A stretch of 42,180 nucleotides of DNA from DASRAP01 sp035277145 (GTDB lineage: Bacteria; Gemmatimonadota; Gemmatimonadetes; Gemmatimonadales; Gemmatimonadaceae), in the NCBI GenBank assembly GCA_035277145.1, contig DATELA010000030.1:1-42180 (forward strand), read 5' to 3'. The notes under the pieces were generated by a model. It did not search any database and was not told where the DNA came from. It worked only from the letters and a program-made list of their open reading frames with translations. The translations under genes and the position numbers were made by a program. The number at the start of each line of letters is the position of its first letter. Within the stretch, counting starts at the first letter, position 1. Shown one piece after another: positions 1-6,885 of the stretch.

Positions 1-78
1 CGTTTTCTCGATTCTCACTCTCGCCCCTTGCGTCTCGATTCTCATGCCTCGTTCCTCATACTCGCTCCTCGCTCCTCC
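1..78. repeat. half of a CTCGATTCTC-type low-complexity palindrome (family D, copy 1)
   Basis: The first 78 bases are a pyrimidine-biased string of the words TCTCGATTCTC, CTCGCTCCTC and TCGTTCCTCAT. The same words make up the arms of the palindrome at 37608-37757. Only one arm is visible, so the partner arm presumably lies left of the window. Reading frames through it, such as the TTG at 28, give an unnatural Ser/Leu/Arg peptide, which argues that the downstream gene starts after it. Confidence 0.6.
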
Positions 79-954
79 TTGAGCCCGCCCCGCGCGGAAG
101 GATTCACGACGAGCACGCCGTTCCCTCTGTACTGGGCGCGCTACGGCCGTGAAGGCGCGCCACCGCTGCTGGTTCTTCACGGCGGCCCCGGCGCACACCA
201 CGACTATTTACTGCCACAAATGCTCGAGCTCGCGGACACGCACGAGCTCGTGTTTTACGATCAACGCGGCGGTGGCCGGTCCAAAACCGACGCACGAGAC
301 CCCATCACGTGGCGAACGCAGGTCGACGACCTCGCACTCGTCGCAAGCGAGTTGATCTCGCAACCGCTGACATTGCTCGGCTATTCGTGGGGGGCTTTGC
401 TCGCCTTGTTGTACCACAGCTCAGGGCTCAGGCCTCACTGCTCACGGCTGGTCTTGCTCTCCCCCGCATCCATCACCCGCGCGCACCGCGCGGAATTTGA
501 AGGAGAGTTCGCCGCGCGGCAGAATTCCGAGTGGGTCCACGCGCAGCGCGCGGCGCTCGCGGGGTCCGGAATGCGTGAGTCCAACCCTGACGCGTATCGC
601 CAGCGCGCGTTCGAGTTGAGCGTTTCGGGGTATTTCGCAAATCCTGAAAACGCCCGGAACCTCACCCCATTTCGTGTAACGAGCCGAGTGCAGCAATCGA
701 TTTGGGAGAGCCTGGGGGACTTTGATATTCGGCCGCAACTCGAAGGACGACGGATTCCGTCGCTTATCATTCACGGCCGCCAGGACCCCATCCCCCTCGC
801 GTCGAGCCGTGAATTATCCGAAGTTTTACGGGGGCGACTCGTCGTCCTGGACAATTGCGGGCATGTGCCGTACGTGGAAGGCGCGACCGCCACGTTCACG
901 GCAATTCGGGAGTTTCTTGGTCAACCGGCAAGTTCCGGCGCGGAGCGAACGTAG
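79..954 (+). CDS. alpha/beta hydrolase, proline iminopeptidase-like
   Basis: This is a single-domain alpha/beta hydrolase of about 291 residues, close to proline iminopeptidase (S33) enzymes, which cut N-terminal proline or related small amides and esters. Visible marks are the oxyanion-loop motif HGGPG (residues 34-38), the nucleophile elbow GYSWG with Ser103, Asp236 in HGRQDP and His262 in CGHVPY, a complete catalytic triad. FYDQRGGGRS after strand 4 is also typical of the S33 group. I chose TTG at 79 because earlier in-frame codons (from TTG 28) translate the upstream low-complexity repeat; no clear ribosome site is seen, so the start is uncertain. No signal peptide is evident, so it is probably cytoplasmic. 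The stop overlaps the next gene by one base. Substrate cannot be deduced; epoxide hydrolase or haloalkane dehalogenase is less likely because of HGGPG. Confidence 0.88.
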   Translation: MSPPRAEGFTTSTPFPLYWARYGREGAPPLLVLHGGPGAHHDYLLPQMLELADTHELVFYDQRGGGRSKTDARDPITWRTQVDDLALVASELISQPLTLLGYSWGALLALLYHSSGLRPHCSRLVLLSPASITRAHRAEFEGEFAARQNSEWVHAQRAALAGSGMRESNPDAYRQRAFELSVSGYFANPENARNLTPFRVTSRVQQSIWESLGDFDIRPQLEGRRIPSLIIHGRQDPIPLASSRELSEVLRGRLVVLDNCGHVPYVEGATATFTAIREFLGQPASSGAERT

Positions 955-1409
955 TGGCTGAATACGACGAAATCGTTCAACCGCACCTTACCACCATCGA
1001 TGTGGGTGGTCGCCGCTATGCGGTCACCTGCCGCGTGGCGTGGGACGGCATCGAGTACGTGGGCCGGGTGTGGTTCGCCGACGAATCGGGCGAGGACCAT
1101 GGTATCCCGGACCGCGGCGCGCTGCCCGGCCGTACCGGCGACGAAGTCCTCGCGCTCGCACATCGACTCACGGCAGAAGAACTCGAGCGCCGGCTGCGAC
1201 GCGCGCAAGCCGAAAAACGCCGGTTCCATGCGCTGCGCCGCACCACCGACGAAATCCTCGCCAAGATCCGCTACCTGAATCAGGTCGCGATCTCGATGCG
1301 CGCCGGGCTCCTCGACGTCGAGGGCGCCGCAGCCGAAGTCGATTTGACCGAAAAGCAGTTGCACGACCTGATCGACAAGCTGCGGGATCATGCGGGGGTA
1401 GAGACGTAG
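954..1409 (+). CDS. hypothetical protein with coiled-coil segment
   Basis: This encodes 151 residues starting at GTG 954, which shares its G with the TAG stop of the hydrolase (TAGTG), a strong sign of translational coupling. Longer in-frame versions from 855 lie inside the hydrolase gene and are unlikely. The N-terminal half (YAVTCRVAWDGIEYVGRVWF) looks like a small beta sheet. Residues about 70-100 (LTAEELERRLRRAQAEKRR) are a charged helix that could form a coiled coil, followed by two more helices. There is no signal peptide, cysteine or known catalytic motif. I do not recognise the family. Its place between a hydrolase and DNA-repair-type genes gives no firm function. Confidence 0.75.
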   Translation: MAEYDEIVQPHLTTIDVGGRRYAVTCRVAWDGIEYVGRVWFADESGEDHGIPDRGALPGRTGDEVLALAHRLTAEELERRLRRAQAEKRRFHALRRTTDEILAKIRYLNQVAISMRAGLLDVEGAAAEVDLTEKQLHDLIDKLRDHAGVET

Positions 1410-1419
1410 ATTTCCCGTC

Positions 1420-3102
1420 GTGTCCGTCGCGAAATCCACCTCCGCCGCTCTCGAAGAAATCGCGGTACTGCTCGAGCTCCGTGGTGACGACGAACGCGCG
1501 CGCACGTACCGCGCTGCGGCCCACGCCACGGAACCAGCCACGGACCCTGCGATCGCCGAAGTCGTTACTGAGCTGGAGCTGACCGGCGGCGCTCTGCTCC
1601 TCGACGAACTGCGCGAAGAAACGCCCGAAGGCGTGTTCGAAATGCTTCGCTTGCCCGGGCTCGGCCCCGCGCGCATTCGCCGCATCACGGAAGGACTCGG
1701 CATCGAAACGCTGCCCGAACTCGAAGCCGCGGCGCGCGACGGTCGGCTCGGCGCGTTGCCGCGATTCGGCGCGCGCACAGCGGAACGTGTATTGCGCGCA
1801 ATCGTCGCGTATCGCGCGGCGGGCGCTCCACTGTTGTTACCGCACGCGCAAGCTGAGGCGGCAAAACTCGCGGATGCGGTTGGTGCGCGGCCTGGTGTTC
1901 GCCGGGTTGAAATCGCGGGTGAAGTACGTCGGCATCTCGAACTCGTGCGCGAACTCGTCGTCGTTGCGGCGTGCGACGGAGATCCCGTCGCCGCGGCTGC
2001 CGCACTCGCACATGCGCCCGAAGTCGACGAAGCGATCGGCGTTGGTACGTCGCGTCTCACGTTGCGTTTCGATGACGGCGTTCGCGCGCGCATTCACTGC
2101 GTGCGTCCAGACGAGTTCGGTGTGGCGCTCGTGCGCGCGACGGGCAGTGACGCACACGTGCGTGCGCTCGAGGCACGCGCCGCCTCGCGCGGCATGACGC
2201 TGAACGACGTCCGTCTCGTCGACGCGCATGATCGCGCGATTCCAACGCCGGATGAAGCCGACGTGTATCGCGCGCTCGCGCTGGCACTCGTCGCGCCTGA
2301 ATTACGCGAAGCCGGCGACGAAGTTGCCGCAGCGGAACACGGAACGTTGCCCGGCCTCGTCAACATGGGTGATCTGCGCGGCGTGTTGCATTGTCATTCG
2401 AGTTACAGCGATGGCGGTTCATCGATCGCCGCACTCGCGGACGCAGCGCGTGCGCGCGGGTGGTCGTACATCGGTGTGACCGACCACTCGCAATCAGCGC
2501 TCAACGCCGGCGGACTCACCGCGGAACGCGTCGCGCGGCAGCACGACGAAATCGATGCCGTGAACGCGCGCAACACAGACGTGCGCGTACTCAAGGGCGT
2601 CGAAGCGGACATTCTGCCGTGCGGTCGCGTCGATTATCCGGTCGAAGTGCTCGACCGATTCGACTTCGTGATTGCGTCCGTGCACACGCGCATGGGCATG
2701 AACGAAGCGCAGATGACCGAGCGTGTACTCAAAGCGCTCGATGATCCGCACGTCACGATTCTCGGTCATCCGACAGGACGTTTGCTGTTGACGCGCGAAC
2801 CGTTTCCCATCGACATCGACGCGGTGCTCGAGAAAGCCGGGCGCACCGGTGTCGCCGTTGAGCTCAACGCGGACCCGCACCGGCTCGATCTCGATTGGCG
2901 CACGCTGCGCGGCGCGCGGCGTCACGGTGCGCGCGTGTCCATCGGACCCGATGCGCATTCGGTCGATGGACTCGATCACGCAGCGATTGGCGTCGGCATG
3001 GCGCGCAAAAGCTGGCTCGAACCCGCCGACGTGTTGAATGCGGCACCCGTCGACGAAGTGCTCGAGTTCGCCGAAACACGCCGCCGGCGCAACGTATCGT
3101 GA
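1420..3102 (+). CDS. PolX-family protein with PHP phosphoesterase domain; polymerase site degenerate
   Basis: This 560-residue protein has the layout of bacterial family X DNA polymerase: N-terminal helix-hairpin-helix region (about 1-90, LPGLGPARIRRI), a second HhH (about 100-135), a polymerase-beta-like palm (about 150-290) and a C-terminal PHP domain (about 318-550). PHP metal ligands look intact: HCH at 324-326, VTDHS, GVEADI, SVHTRMG, GHPTGR, ELNADPHR and GPDAHS. The palm is not intact. Where the family has GSxRRGKETVGDxD, this protein reads GEVRRHLELVRELV, so the two metal-binding Asp become Glu178 and Val180, and the third Asp (VDLR) is Arg224 (ARIH). TGSDAH of the thumb survives. It should therefore keep the PHP 3'-5' exonuclease/phosphoesterase role in repair but not polymerase activity. 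GTG start 10 bp after the previous stop; its stop overlaps the endonuclease III gene. Confidence 0.9.
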   Translation: MSVAKSTSAALEEIAVLLELRGDDERARTYRAAAHATEPATDPAIAEVVTELELTGGALLLDELREETPEGVFEMLRLPGLGPARIRRITEGLGIETLPELEAAARDGRLGALPRFGARTAERVLRAIVAYRAAGAPLLLPHAQAEAAKLADAVGARPGVRRVEIAGEVRRHLELVRELVVVAACDGDPVAAAAALAHAPEVDEAIGVGTSRLTLRFDDGVRARIHCVRPDEFGVALVRATGSDAHVRALEARAASRGMTLNDVRLVDAHDRAIPTPDEADVYRALALALVAPELREAGDEVAAAEHGTLPGLVNMGDLRGVLHCHSSYSDGGSSIAALADAARARGWSYIGVTDHSQSALNAGGLTAERVARQHDEIDAVNARNTDVRVLKGVEADILPCGRVDYPVEVLDRFDFVIASVHTRMGMNEAQMTERVLKALDDPHVTILGHPTGRLLLTREPFPIDIDAVLEKAGRTGVAVELNADPHRLDLDWRTLRGARRHGARVSIGPDAHSVDGLDHAAIGVGMARKSWLEPADVLNAAPVDEVLEFAETRRRRNVS

Positions 3103-3890
3103 TGGCACGGGCCGCGAAAAGGAAACGCGCGAAGAAGACGAAGCGCACCGCGCGGCGCGCATCGTCGCGCGCACGCGCTCCGAAACCCGCACGAAAGCCC
3201 GTCAAAAAACCTGCGCGGAAAGTTCCGCCCAACCGCTTCGCGAACGAAACACCCGACGCGCGAGTTGCTCGCGCAACGAGGGTCTACGCCAAACTCGCGG
3301 CCGAGTATCCGACGGCGAAATGCGAACTCGACTACCGCAGTCCGTTCGAGTTGCTCGTCGCGACAATTCTGAGCGCGCAGTGCACCGATCGACGCGTGAA
3401 CATGGTGACGCCGAATTTGTTTGCGGCGTATCCGACGCCGCTCGCGCTCGCCAACGCAAACTCCGCGGACGTCGAACGCATCATTGCAAGCACCGGATTC
3501 TTCCGTATGAAAACGAAGAATCTGATTGCGATGTCGCGCGCGCTCGTCGATCACTGGAACGGCAACGTGCCGTCGCGCCTCGAGGATCTTGTCACGCTGC
3601 CGGGCGTTGGCCGCAAAACCGGCAACGTCGTACTCGGCAACGCGTTCAACATCAACGAAGGCGTCGTCGTCGACACGCACATCGCACGGTTGAGTCAGCG
3701 GCTCGCGTTCACCAAAGTCACGGACCCACTCAAGATCGAGCAGGACTTGATCGGGCTGTTTCCGCGAGAACAGTGGACGATGCTCGCGCATTTGCTGATC
3801 TGGCACGGCCGGCGCGTGTGCGATGCGAGGAAGCCACGCTGCAACGCATGTGTGATCGCGAGCTTGTGTCCGTCTGCCGTTTTATCTTAG
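3102..3890 (+). CDS. nth: endonuclease III (DNA glycosylase/AP lyase)
   Basis: This bifunctional base-excision repair enzyme removes oxidised pyrimidines and cleaves the abasic site. The HhH motif LPGVGRKTGN (167-176) carries the Schiff-base lysine Lys172, VVDTHIARL holds the catalytic Asp191, and the C-terminus has the 4Fe-4S ligands Cys240, Cys247, Cys250 and Cys256 (C-x6-C-x2-C-x5-C). LSAQCTDRRVN at 90-100 is also typical. ATG 3102 overlaps the TGA of the PolX-like gene (TGATG), so the two repair genes are coupled. The first 43 residues are an added Lys/Arg/Ala-rich tail not found in the 211-residue E. coli enzyme, which may bind DNA non-specifically. The longer frame opening upstream of 3102 overlaps the previous gene and is rejected. 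Confidence 0.95.
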   Translation: MARAAKRKRAKKTKRTARRASSRARAPKPARKPVKKPARKVPPNRFANETPDARVARATRVYAKLAAEYPTAKCELDYRSPFELLVATILSAQCTDRRVNMVTPNLFAAYPTPLALANANSADVERIIASTGFFRMKTKNLIAMSRALVDHWNGNVPSRLEDLVTLPGVGRKTGNVVLGNAFNINEGVVVDTHIARLSQRLAFTKVTDPLKIEQDLIGLFPREQWTMLAHLLIWHGRRVCDARKPRCNACVIASLCPSAVLS

Positions 3891-3939
3891 GCCGCACGGC
3901 TCAGGGCTCACGGATCCCAAGACTCACCCCACGACATTC

Positions 3940-4398
3940 ATGAAAACCGCAACCTTCGATACCAACCGCGGCAAAATCGTCGCTGAACTCCGCGATGATC
4001 ACGCGCCAAATACCGTCGCCAATTTCGAGAAGCTCGCAAACGAAAAGTTTTACGACGGCGTGAAATTCCATCGCGTCATCGACGACTTCGTCGTGCAGGG
4101 CGGCGATCCGCTCTCGCGCGACCTCCCGAACGGGCACCCGCGCGTCGGGACGGGTGGTCCGGGTTACAAGATCAAGTGCGAGACCGCCGGAAACCCCCTC
4201 AAGCACGAGGTCGGCGCACTCTCGATGGCGCACGCCGGAAAGGACACGGGCGGCAGCCAATTCTTCATGGTCCTGAGCGAGTCCAACACCCGGCACCTCA
4301 ACGGCGTGCATACGGTGTTCGGCAAGATCACGTCGGGGCTCGACGTCATGAAAAGCATCAAGCCGAATGACGTCATGAACTCAGTGAGGGTGGAGTAG
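3940..4398 (+). CDS. peptidyl-prolyl cis-trans isomerase, cyclophilin type
   Basis: This is a compact 152-residue cyclophilin, the length of small cytoplasmic PpiB-type enzymes. Active-site segments are present: FHRVI with the catalytic Arg45, VVQGGDP (51-57), GGSQFFM (104-110) and HLNGVHTVFG (119-128). No signal peptide is seen, so it probably acts on proline bonds in the cytoplasm. The longer insert between QGGDP and the core (SRDLPNGHPRVGTGGPGYKI) is of the divergent bacterial type. ATG 3940 starts 49 bp after the endonuclease III stop; the gap has no strong terminator, so it may be co-transcribed with the repair genes. The region just after the stop is the repeat at 4404-4441. Confidence 0.95.
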   Translation: MKTATFDTNRGKIVAELRDDHAPNTVANFEKLANEKFYDGVKFHRVIDDFVVQGGDPLSRDLPNGHPRVGTGGPGYKIKCETAGNPLKHEVGALSMAHAGKDTGGSQFFMVLSESNTRHLNGVHTVFGKITSGLDVMKSIKPNDVMNSVRVE

Positions 4399-4403
4399 TC
4401 GCG

Positions 4404-4441
4404 CCTACCGCCTACAGCCTACCGCCTACACCCTATATTTC
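4404..4441. repeat. GCCTACC-type repeat (family E, copy 1)
   Basis: Reiterated CCTACCGCCTACAGCCTACCG words fill the 49-bp gap between the cyclophilin stop and the next ATG. A 17-base stretch, CTACAGCCTACCGCCTA at 4412-4428, occurs again in reverse complement at 39459-39475, where it forms one arm of a palindrome. Here only one arm is present. Confidence 0.75.
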
Positions 4442-4447
4442 CCGCCT

Positions 4448-4612
4448 ATGACGACCAAGAAATCAGACTTCGGAGCGGCCGCGCTCGGCTTTTTCGGCGG
4501 CGCCGTCGTACTCGCGGCAATCCTCTACGGTGTTTCGGTGTGGACGACCAGCCGATTTGCGGCGCATGAAGGCACCGGCGCGACACCGGCGGCGGAGCAC
4601 AAGTCTCCGTAG
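4448..4612 (+). CDS. small single-pass membrane protein (54 aa)
   Basis: This short frame starts ATG ACG ACC AAG AAA and encodes 54 residues. A Lys-rich cytoplasmic start (MTTKKSDFG) is followed by one hydrophobic helix, about residues 11-32 (AALGFFGGAVVLAAILYGVS), then a short polar tail, TSRFAAHEGTGATPAAEHKSP. It starts 50 bp after the cyclophilin stop, and a long palindrome follows at once, which would fit the end of a transcript. Function is not recognisable. Small tail proteins of this shape often associate with larger membrane complexes, but nothing here names a partner. The clean charge/hydrophobic pattern supports a real gene; conservation has not been tested. Confidence 0.6.
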   Translation: MTTKKSDFGAAALGFFGGAVVLAAILYGVSVWTTSRFAAHEGTGATPAAEHKSP

Positions 4613-4630
4613 TTAAAGACTGGTTCTATG

Positions 4631-4797
4631 AACTACAAACGCAACGCAGAGCCGCAGAGAGCGCAGAGGACCGCAGAGAACTGATTGTTGGTAATAGCTC
4701 TCGCGAACCGTGTACCGGCTCGGCGCGAGCGGTGACAACAAGTCTCTCTCTGCGAACCTCCGCGTCCTCTGCGGCTCTGCGTTGCGTTGTCGTTGAG
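4631..4797 (+). repeat. GCAGAG-type long palindrome (family A, copy 1)
   Basis: Left arm 4636-4680 (ACGCAACGCAGAGCCGCAGA and on) pairs with right arm 4743-4791 (ending CTCTGCGTTGCGTTGT). The inner part is not symmetric: CTGATTGTTGGTAA on the left and ACAACAAGTCTCTC on the right are conserved among the three copies, while the tip (about 4696-4730) varies and itself forms a small hairpin. It lies 18 bp after the stop of the 54-residue protein gene. Other copies are at 28283-28446 (same orientation) and 33556-33715 (opposite). Confidence 0.9.
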
Positions 4798-4806
4798 AAG
4801 TCCAGC

Positions 4807-4840
4807 AGCACGAGTGAGCGGTTAACCGCTTCCTCGTGCT
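4807..4840. promoter_or_regulatory. 34-bp near-perfect inverted repeat before the HD-domain gene
   Basis: AGCACGAG-TG-AGCGGTTAACCGCT-TC-CTCGTGCT is a palindrome with 15 of 17 positions matching and a perfect AGCGGTTAACCGCT centre. It is followed by TTGTTCTCTC and ends 23 bp before the ATG at 4864. It could be a terminator for upstream transcription (stem plus T-rich tail) or an operator for the HD-domain gene. The sequence alone does not decide. Confidence 0.6.
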
Positions 4841-4863
4841 TTGTTCTCTCAAACAGACCTTAA

Positions 4864-5457
4864 ATGCCGATTCCGTCTCGCGCCGACGCCCTTGCAATGG
4901 TCCACGAATGGACCCAATCCGTCTCCCTCCGCGGACACATGCTGGCCGTCGAGGCCGCGATGCGGGCCTACGCTCAGAAAACCGGCGCCGATGTCGATAC
5001 TTGGGGCATCACGGGGCTCGTCCACGACTTCGACTACGAGCGGTTCCCTAACAACGAGCACCGTCCGGACGCCGAACATCCCTCAGAAGGTGTCAAACAC
5101 CTTCGGTCGATCGGCTACCCGGAAGAAGTCTGTCAGGCAATCCTCGGACACGCGCGCTATACCAACGTGCCTCGTATCACGCCGCTGGCAAAAACCCTGT
5201 TCGCCGTCGATGAGCTGTGCGGGCTCGTGACCGCCACTGCGCTCGTTCGCCCTTCGAAGTCGGTACTCGAGGTCGAAGTGAAGAGCGTCCAGAAGAAGAT
5301 GAAGGACAAGGCGTTCGCGCGCGGCGTCAGTCGTGAAGACATCGCTGATGGCGTCGCCGAATTGGGCGTTCCGCTCGACGAACACATCGGCGTGGTGATC
5401 GGCGCGCTGCAGGGAATCGCAGGCGAGCTTGGGCTGGCCGGCCCGGGAGCTGCCTGA
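4864..5457 (+). CDS. HD-domain phosphohydrolase-like protein
   Basis: This 197-residue protein of the HD superfamily consists of helical metal-dependent phosphohydrolases acting on nucleotides or similar phosphate esters. Metal ligands are visible as His25 (LRGHMLAVE), the HD doublet His54-Asp55 in LVHDFDYERF, and downstream His72, His79 (EHPSEGVKHL) and His96 (LGHARY). The following part (TKRTLFAVDELCGLV-like, here AKTLFAVDELCGLV) is typical of the HDIG-type hydrolase group encoded singly in bacteria. No signal peptide or membrane segment is seen. The ATG at 4864 is the first good start after the palindrome at 4807-4840. The gene stands alone between that palindrome and the sigma-factor operon. 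The substrate is not deducible. Confidence 0.85.
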   Translation: MPIPSRADALAMVHEWTQSVSLRGHMLAVEAAMRAYAQKTGADVDTWGITGLVHDFDYERFPNNEHRPDAEHPSEGVKHLRSIGYPEEVCQAILGHARYTNVPRITPLAKTLFAVDELCGLVTATALVRPSKSVLEVEVKSVQKKMKDKAFARGVSREDIADGVAELGVPLDEHIGVVIGALQGIAGELGLAGPGAA

Positions 5458-5520
5458 GTGACCCCAACGCTAGGGTCCGGCCGCGCGTTATTCAGGCATG
5501 AAGTTTGATGGAAGTCGTTG

Positions 5521-6111
5521 ATGCTGGCCGTATTACGCTCACACCCCGTGTCGGAGGTGTCGTCGCCCGTGGTTAGCGATGCCGCAGACGAGCGGGCTTG
5601 GATCCTCGACGCACAAAAGGGGGACCAGAGCGCTTTCGGACAGCTCGTCAGACGCCATCAACGCCGGGCGTACGCCGTCGCTCGCGCCATCGTGCTCAAT
5701 CACGAGGACGCGGAAGACGCTGTACAGGAAGCGTTCCTGCACGCGTACCGCGCGCTGGACCGTTTTCGACCGGACCAGGCCTTTGGGGCCTGGCTTCACA
5801 GGATCGTAGCCAATGCGGCGCTGGACCTGACGCGGCGGCGAAAAGTACGCGAAGCTGATGAGCTGCCCGAAACGGTGGCGTCGCCGTTTCGCGATCCAGC
5901 AGAATCGGACGATCTGCGTAAACGTTTGCGCGACGCGTTGGCGGAACTCCCGCCACGCCAGCGAGCAGTGATCGTCTTACACGATGTAGAAGGGTACAAG
6001 CACGCCGAGATCGGAAAGATGCTGGGAATCCCGGAAGGGACGGCGCGGTCGGATCTGCACTACGCGAGGGCGCGGTTGCGCGATGCCCTCGGCTCTTTTC
6101 GGAGTGAATAG
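5521..6111 (+). CDS. ECF-type RNA polymerase sigma factor
   Basis: This 196-residue sigma-70 family protein of the extracytoplasmic-function type has only regions 2 and 4. Region 2 spans about 25-100 (FGQLVRRHQRRAYAVAR, then the core-binding DAEDAVQEAFLHAYRALDRF). Region 4 is about 135-190 (LPPRQRAVIVLHDVEGYKHAEIGKMLGIPEGTARSDL, containing the helix-turn-helix). ATG 5521 is preferred over the adjacent TTG 5518 because GGAAG sits six bases upstream. It heads a six-gene run with 2-16 bp gaps or overlaps, followed directly by a one-TM protein and a periplasmic Spy-like sensor, then an efflux system. By analogy with CnrYXH-type modules it probably drives its own operon in response to an envelope or metal signal. 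That link is inference. Confidence 0.95.
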   Translation: MLAVLRSHPVSEVSSPVVSDAADERAWILDAQKGDQSAFGQLVRRHQRRAYAVARAIVLNHEDAEDAVQEAFLHAYRALDRFRPDQAFGAWLHRIVANAALDLTRRRKVREADELPETVASPFRDPAESDDLRKRLRDALAELPPRQRAVIVLHDVEGYKHAEIGKMLGIPEGTARSDLHYARARLRDALGSFRSE

Positions 6112-6113
6112 CA

Positions 6114-6470
6114 ATGGGTAAAGAACTTCAGTTTCCTGATGTGACGCCCGACCCTCGGGTGGTTGCTGCCCTGGAACCGGTGCTCGCACCGGCGCAGGAC
6201 ACGCCGGCCTATTGGGACGGTTTGCACCGCCGGATCATGGCGCGTGTAGCCGACGCGGGTGCGATCGCCTGGTGGAGCATTTCACCGGCGGCTGCGCGTG
6301 CGGGGCTCGTCGCGGCGGGACTCGCAATTCTCGCGCTCGGCGCTCTCGCGCTGCAAACGCGTGAATTGAACAATCGCCTCGCGGTCGATGCGATGGCCGA
6401 GACGGAACTCGAGGTTGCGCGGGTGATTCCGGGCATCGACGAGCCGTTGGCCGTTCCCGCGCGTCGATAG
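6114..6470 (+). CDS. probable anti-sigma factor, single TM
   Basis: This 118-residue protein has a cytoplasmic N-terminal part of about 57 residues, one transmembrane helix at about 59-80 (AAARAGLVAAGLAILALGAL) and a short outer tail. It starts two bases after the sigma stop, the usual place for a cognate anti-sigma. There is no HxxxCxxC zinc motif and no cysteine, so it is not a ZAS-type anti-sigma. In size and layout it resembles CnrY/NccY rather than RsiW. Sequence similarity to a named family is not evident to me. The role as membrane-bound inhibitor of the upstream sigma rests on position and topology. Confidence 0.7.
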   Translation: MGKELQFPDVTPDPRVVAALEPVLAPAQDTPAYWDGLHRRIMARVADAGAIAWWSISPAAARAGLVAAGLAILALGALALQTRELNNRLAVDAMAETELEVARVIPGIDEPLAVPARR

Positions 6471-6486
6471 GACTCGGGTCGATTCA

Positions 6487-6870
6487 ATGCCACGCTCGAA
6501 AGCGCTCGCTGTAGCCGTGTACCTCGGCGCCGTAGTTATCGGTGCCGCGGCGGGCATTGCTGTTGACCGTATGTTCGTGCGCGACCCGATGAACCAGAAT
6601 CCGATGGTGATGCGGAACCAGTTCTTCACGGATCTGCAGTTCACCCCGGCACAGCGTACGGCGTGGGACTCGATCCGCGTCGCAGCGCAGCACGCTGACA
6701 GCGTCCTGCACGCCTCCATTCGCGCACAACTGGTTCCGCTTCGGCCTCAGCGCGACTCGATTATGAAGGCCCGCGACGCAGCGCTGCGAGCCCTGCTGAC
6801 GCCGGAGCAACAGAAGATGTGGGATGACCGAAATGCCCGGCGTCAACGTTCGAACGATAGTCGCCGATAA
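6487..6870 (+). CDS. membrane-anchored periplasmic Spy/CnrX-like sensor (metal-resistance family)
   Basis: This 127-residue protein has an N-terminal anchor (about 6-26, ALAVAVYLGAVVIGAAAGIA) and an all-helical periplasmic part. Two LTxxQ-like motifs mark the CpxP/Spy/ZraP/CnrX group: LQFTPAQR at 50-57 and LLTPEQQKMW at 103-112, with a charged helix in between. Members bind metals or unfolded proteins and pass the signal to an anti-sigma or sensor kinase. A Met-rich stretch, DPMNQNPMVMRNQ (33-45), could bind metal, though this is speculative. It lies 16 bp after the anti-sigma candidate and 15 bp before the TolC-like gene, so it is very probably the sensing part of the sigma/anti-sigma module. 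Confidence 0.78.
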   Translation: MPRSKALAVAVYLGAVVIGAAAGIAVDRMFVRDPMNQNPMVMRNQFFTDLQFTPAQRTAWDSIRVAAQHADSVLHASIRAQLVPLRPQRDSIMKARDAALRALLTPEQQKMWDDRNARRQRSNDSRR

Positions 6871-6885
6871 CTCAGGAATAGCCTT

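Noticed and set aside
921..2093. Long open frame (390 codons) on the - strand opposite the PolX-like gene
   Set aside because: Ser/Ala/Arg/Thr-rich translation with no motif. It is a typical antisense shadow in GC-rich DNA of a well-supported + strand gene.
4631..4797. Insertion sequence or transposon remnant (families A-F)
   Set aside because: No transposase frame, no target duplications that I can see, and the elements are under 200 bp; kept as palindromic repeats only.
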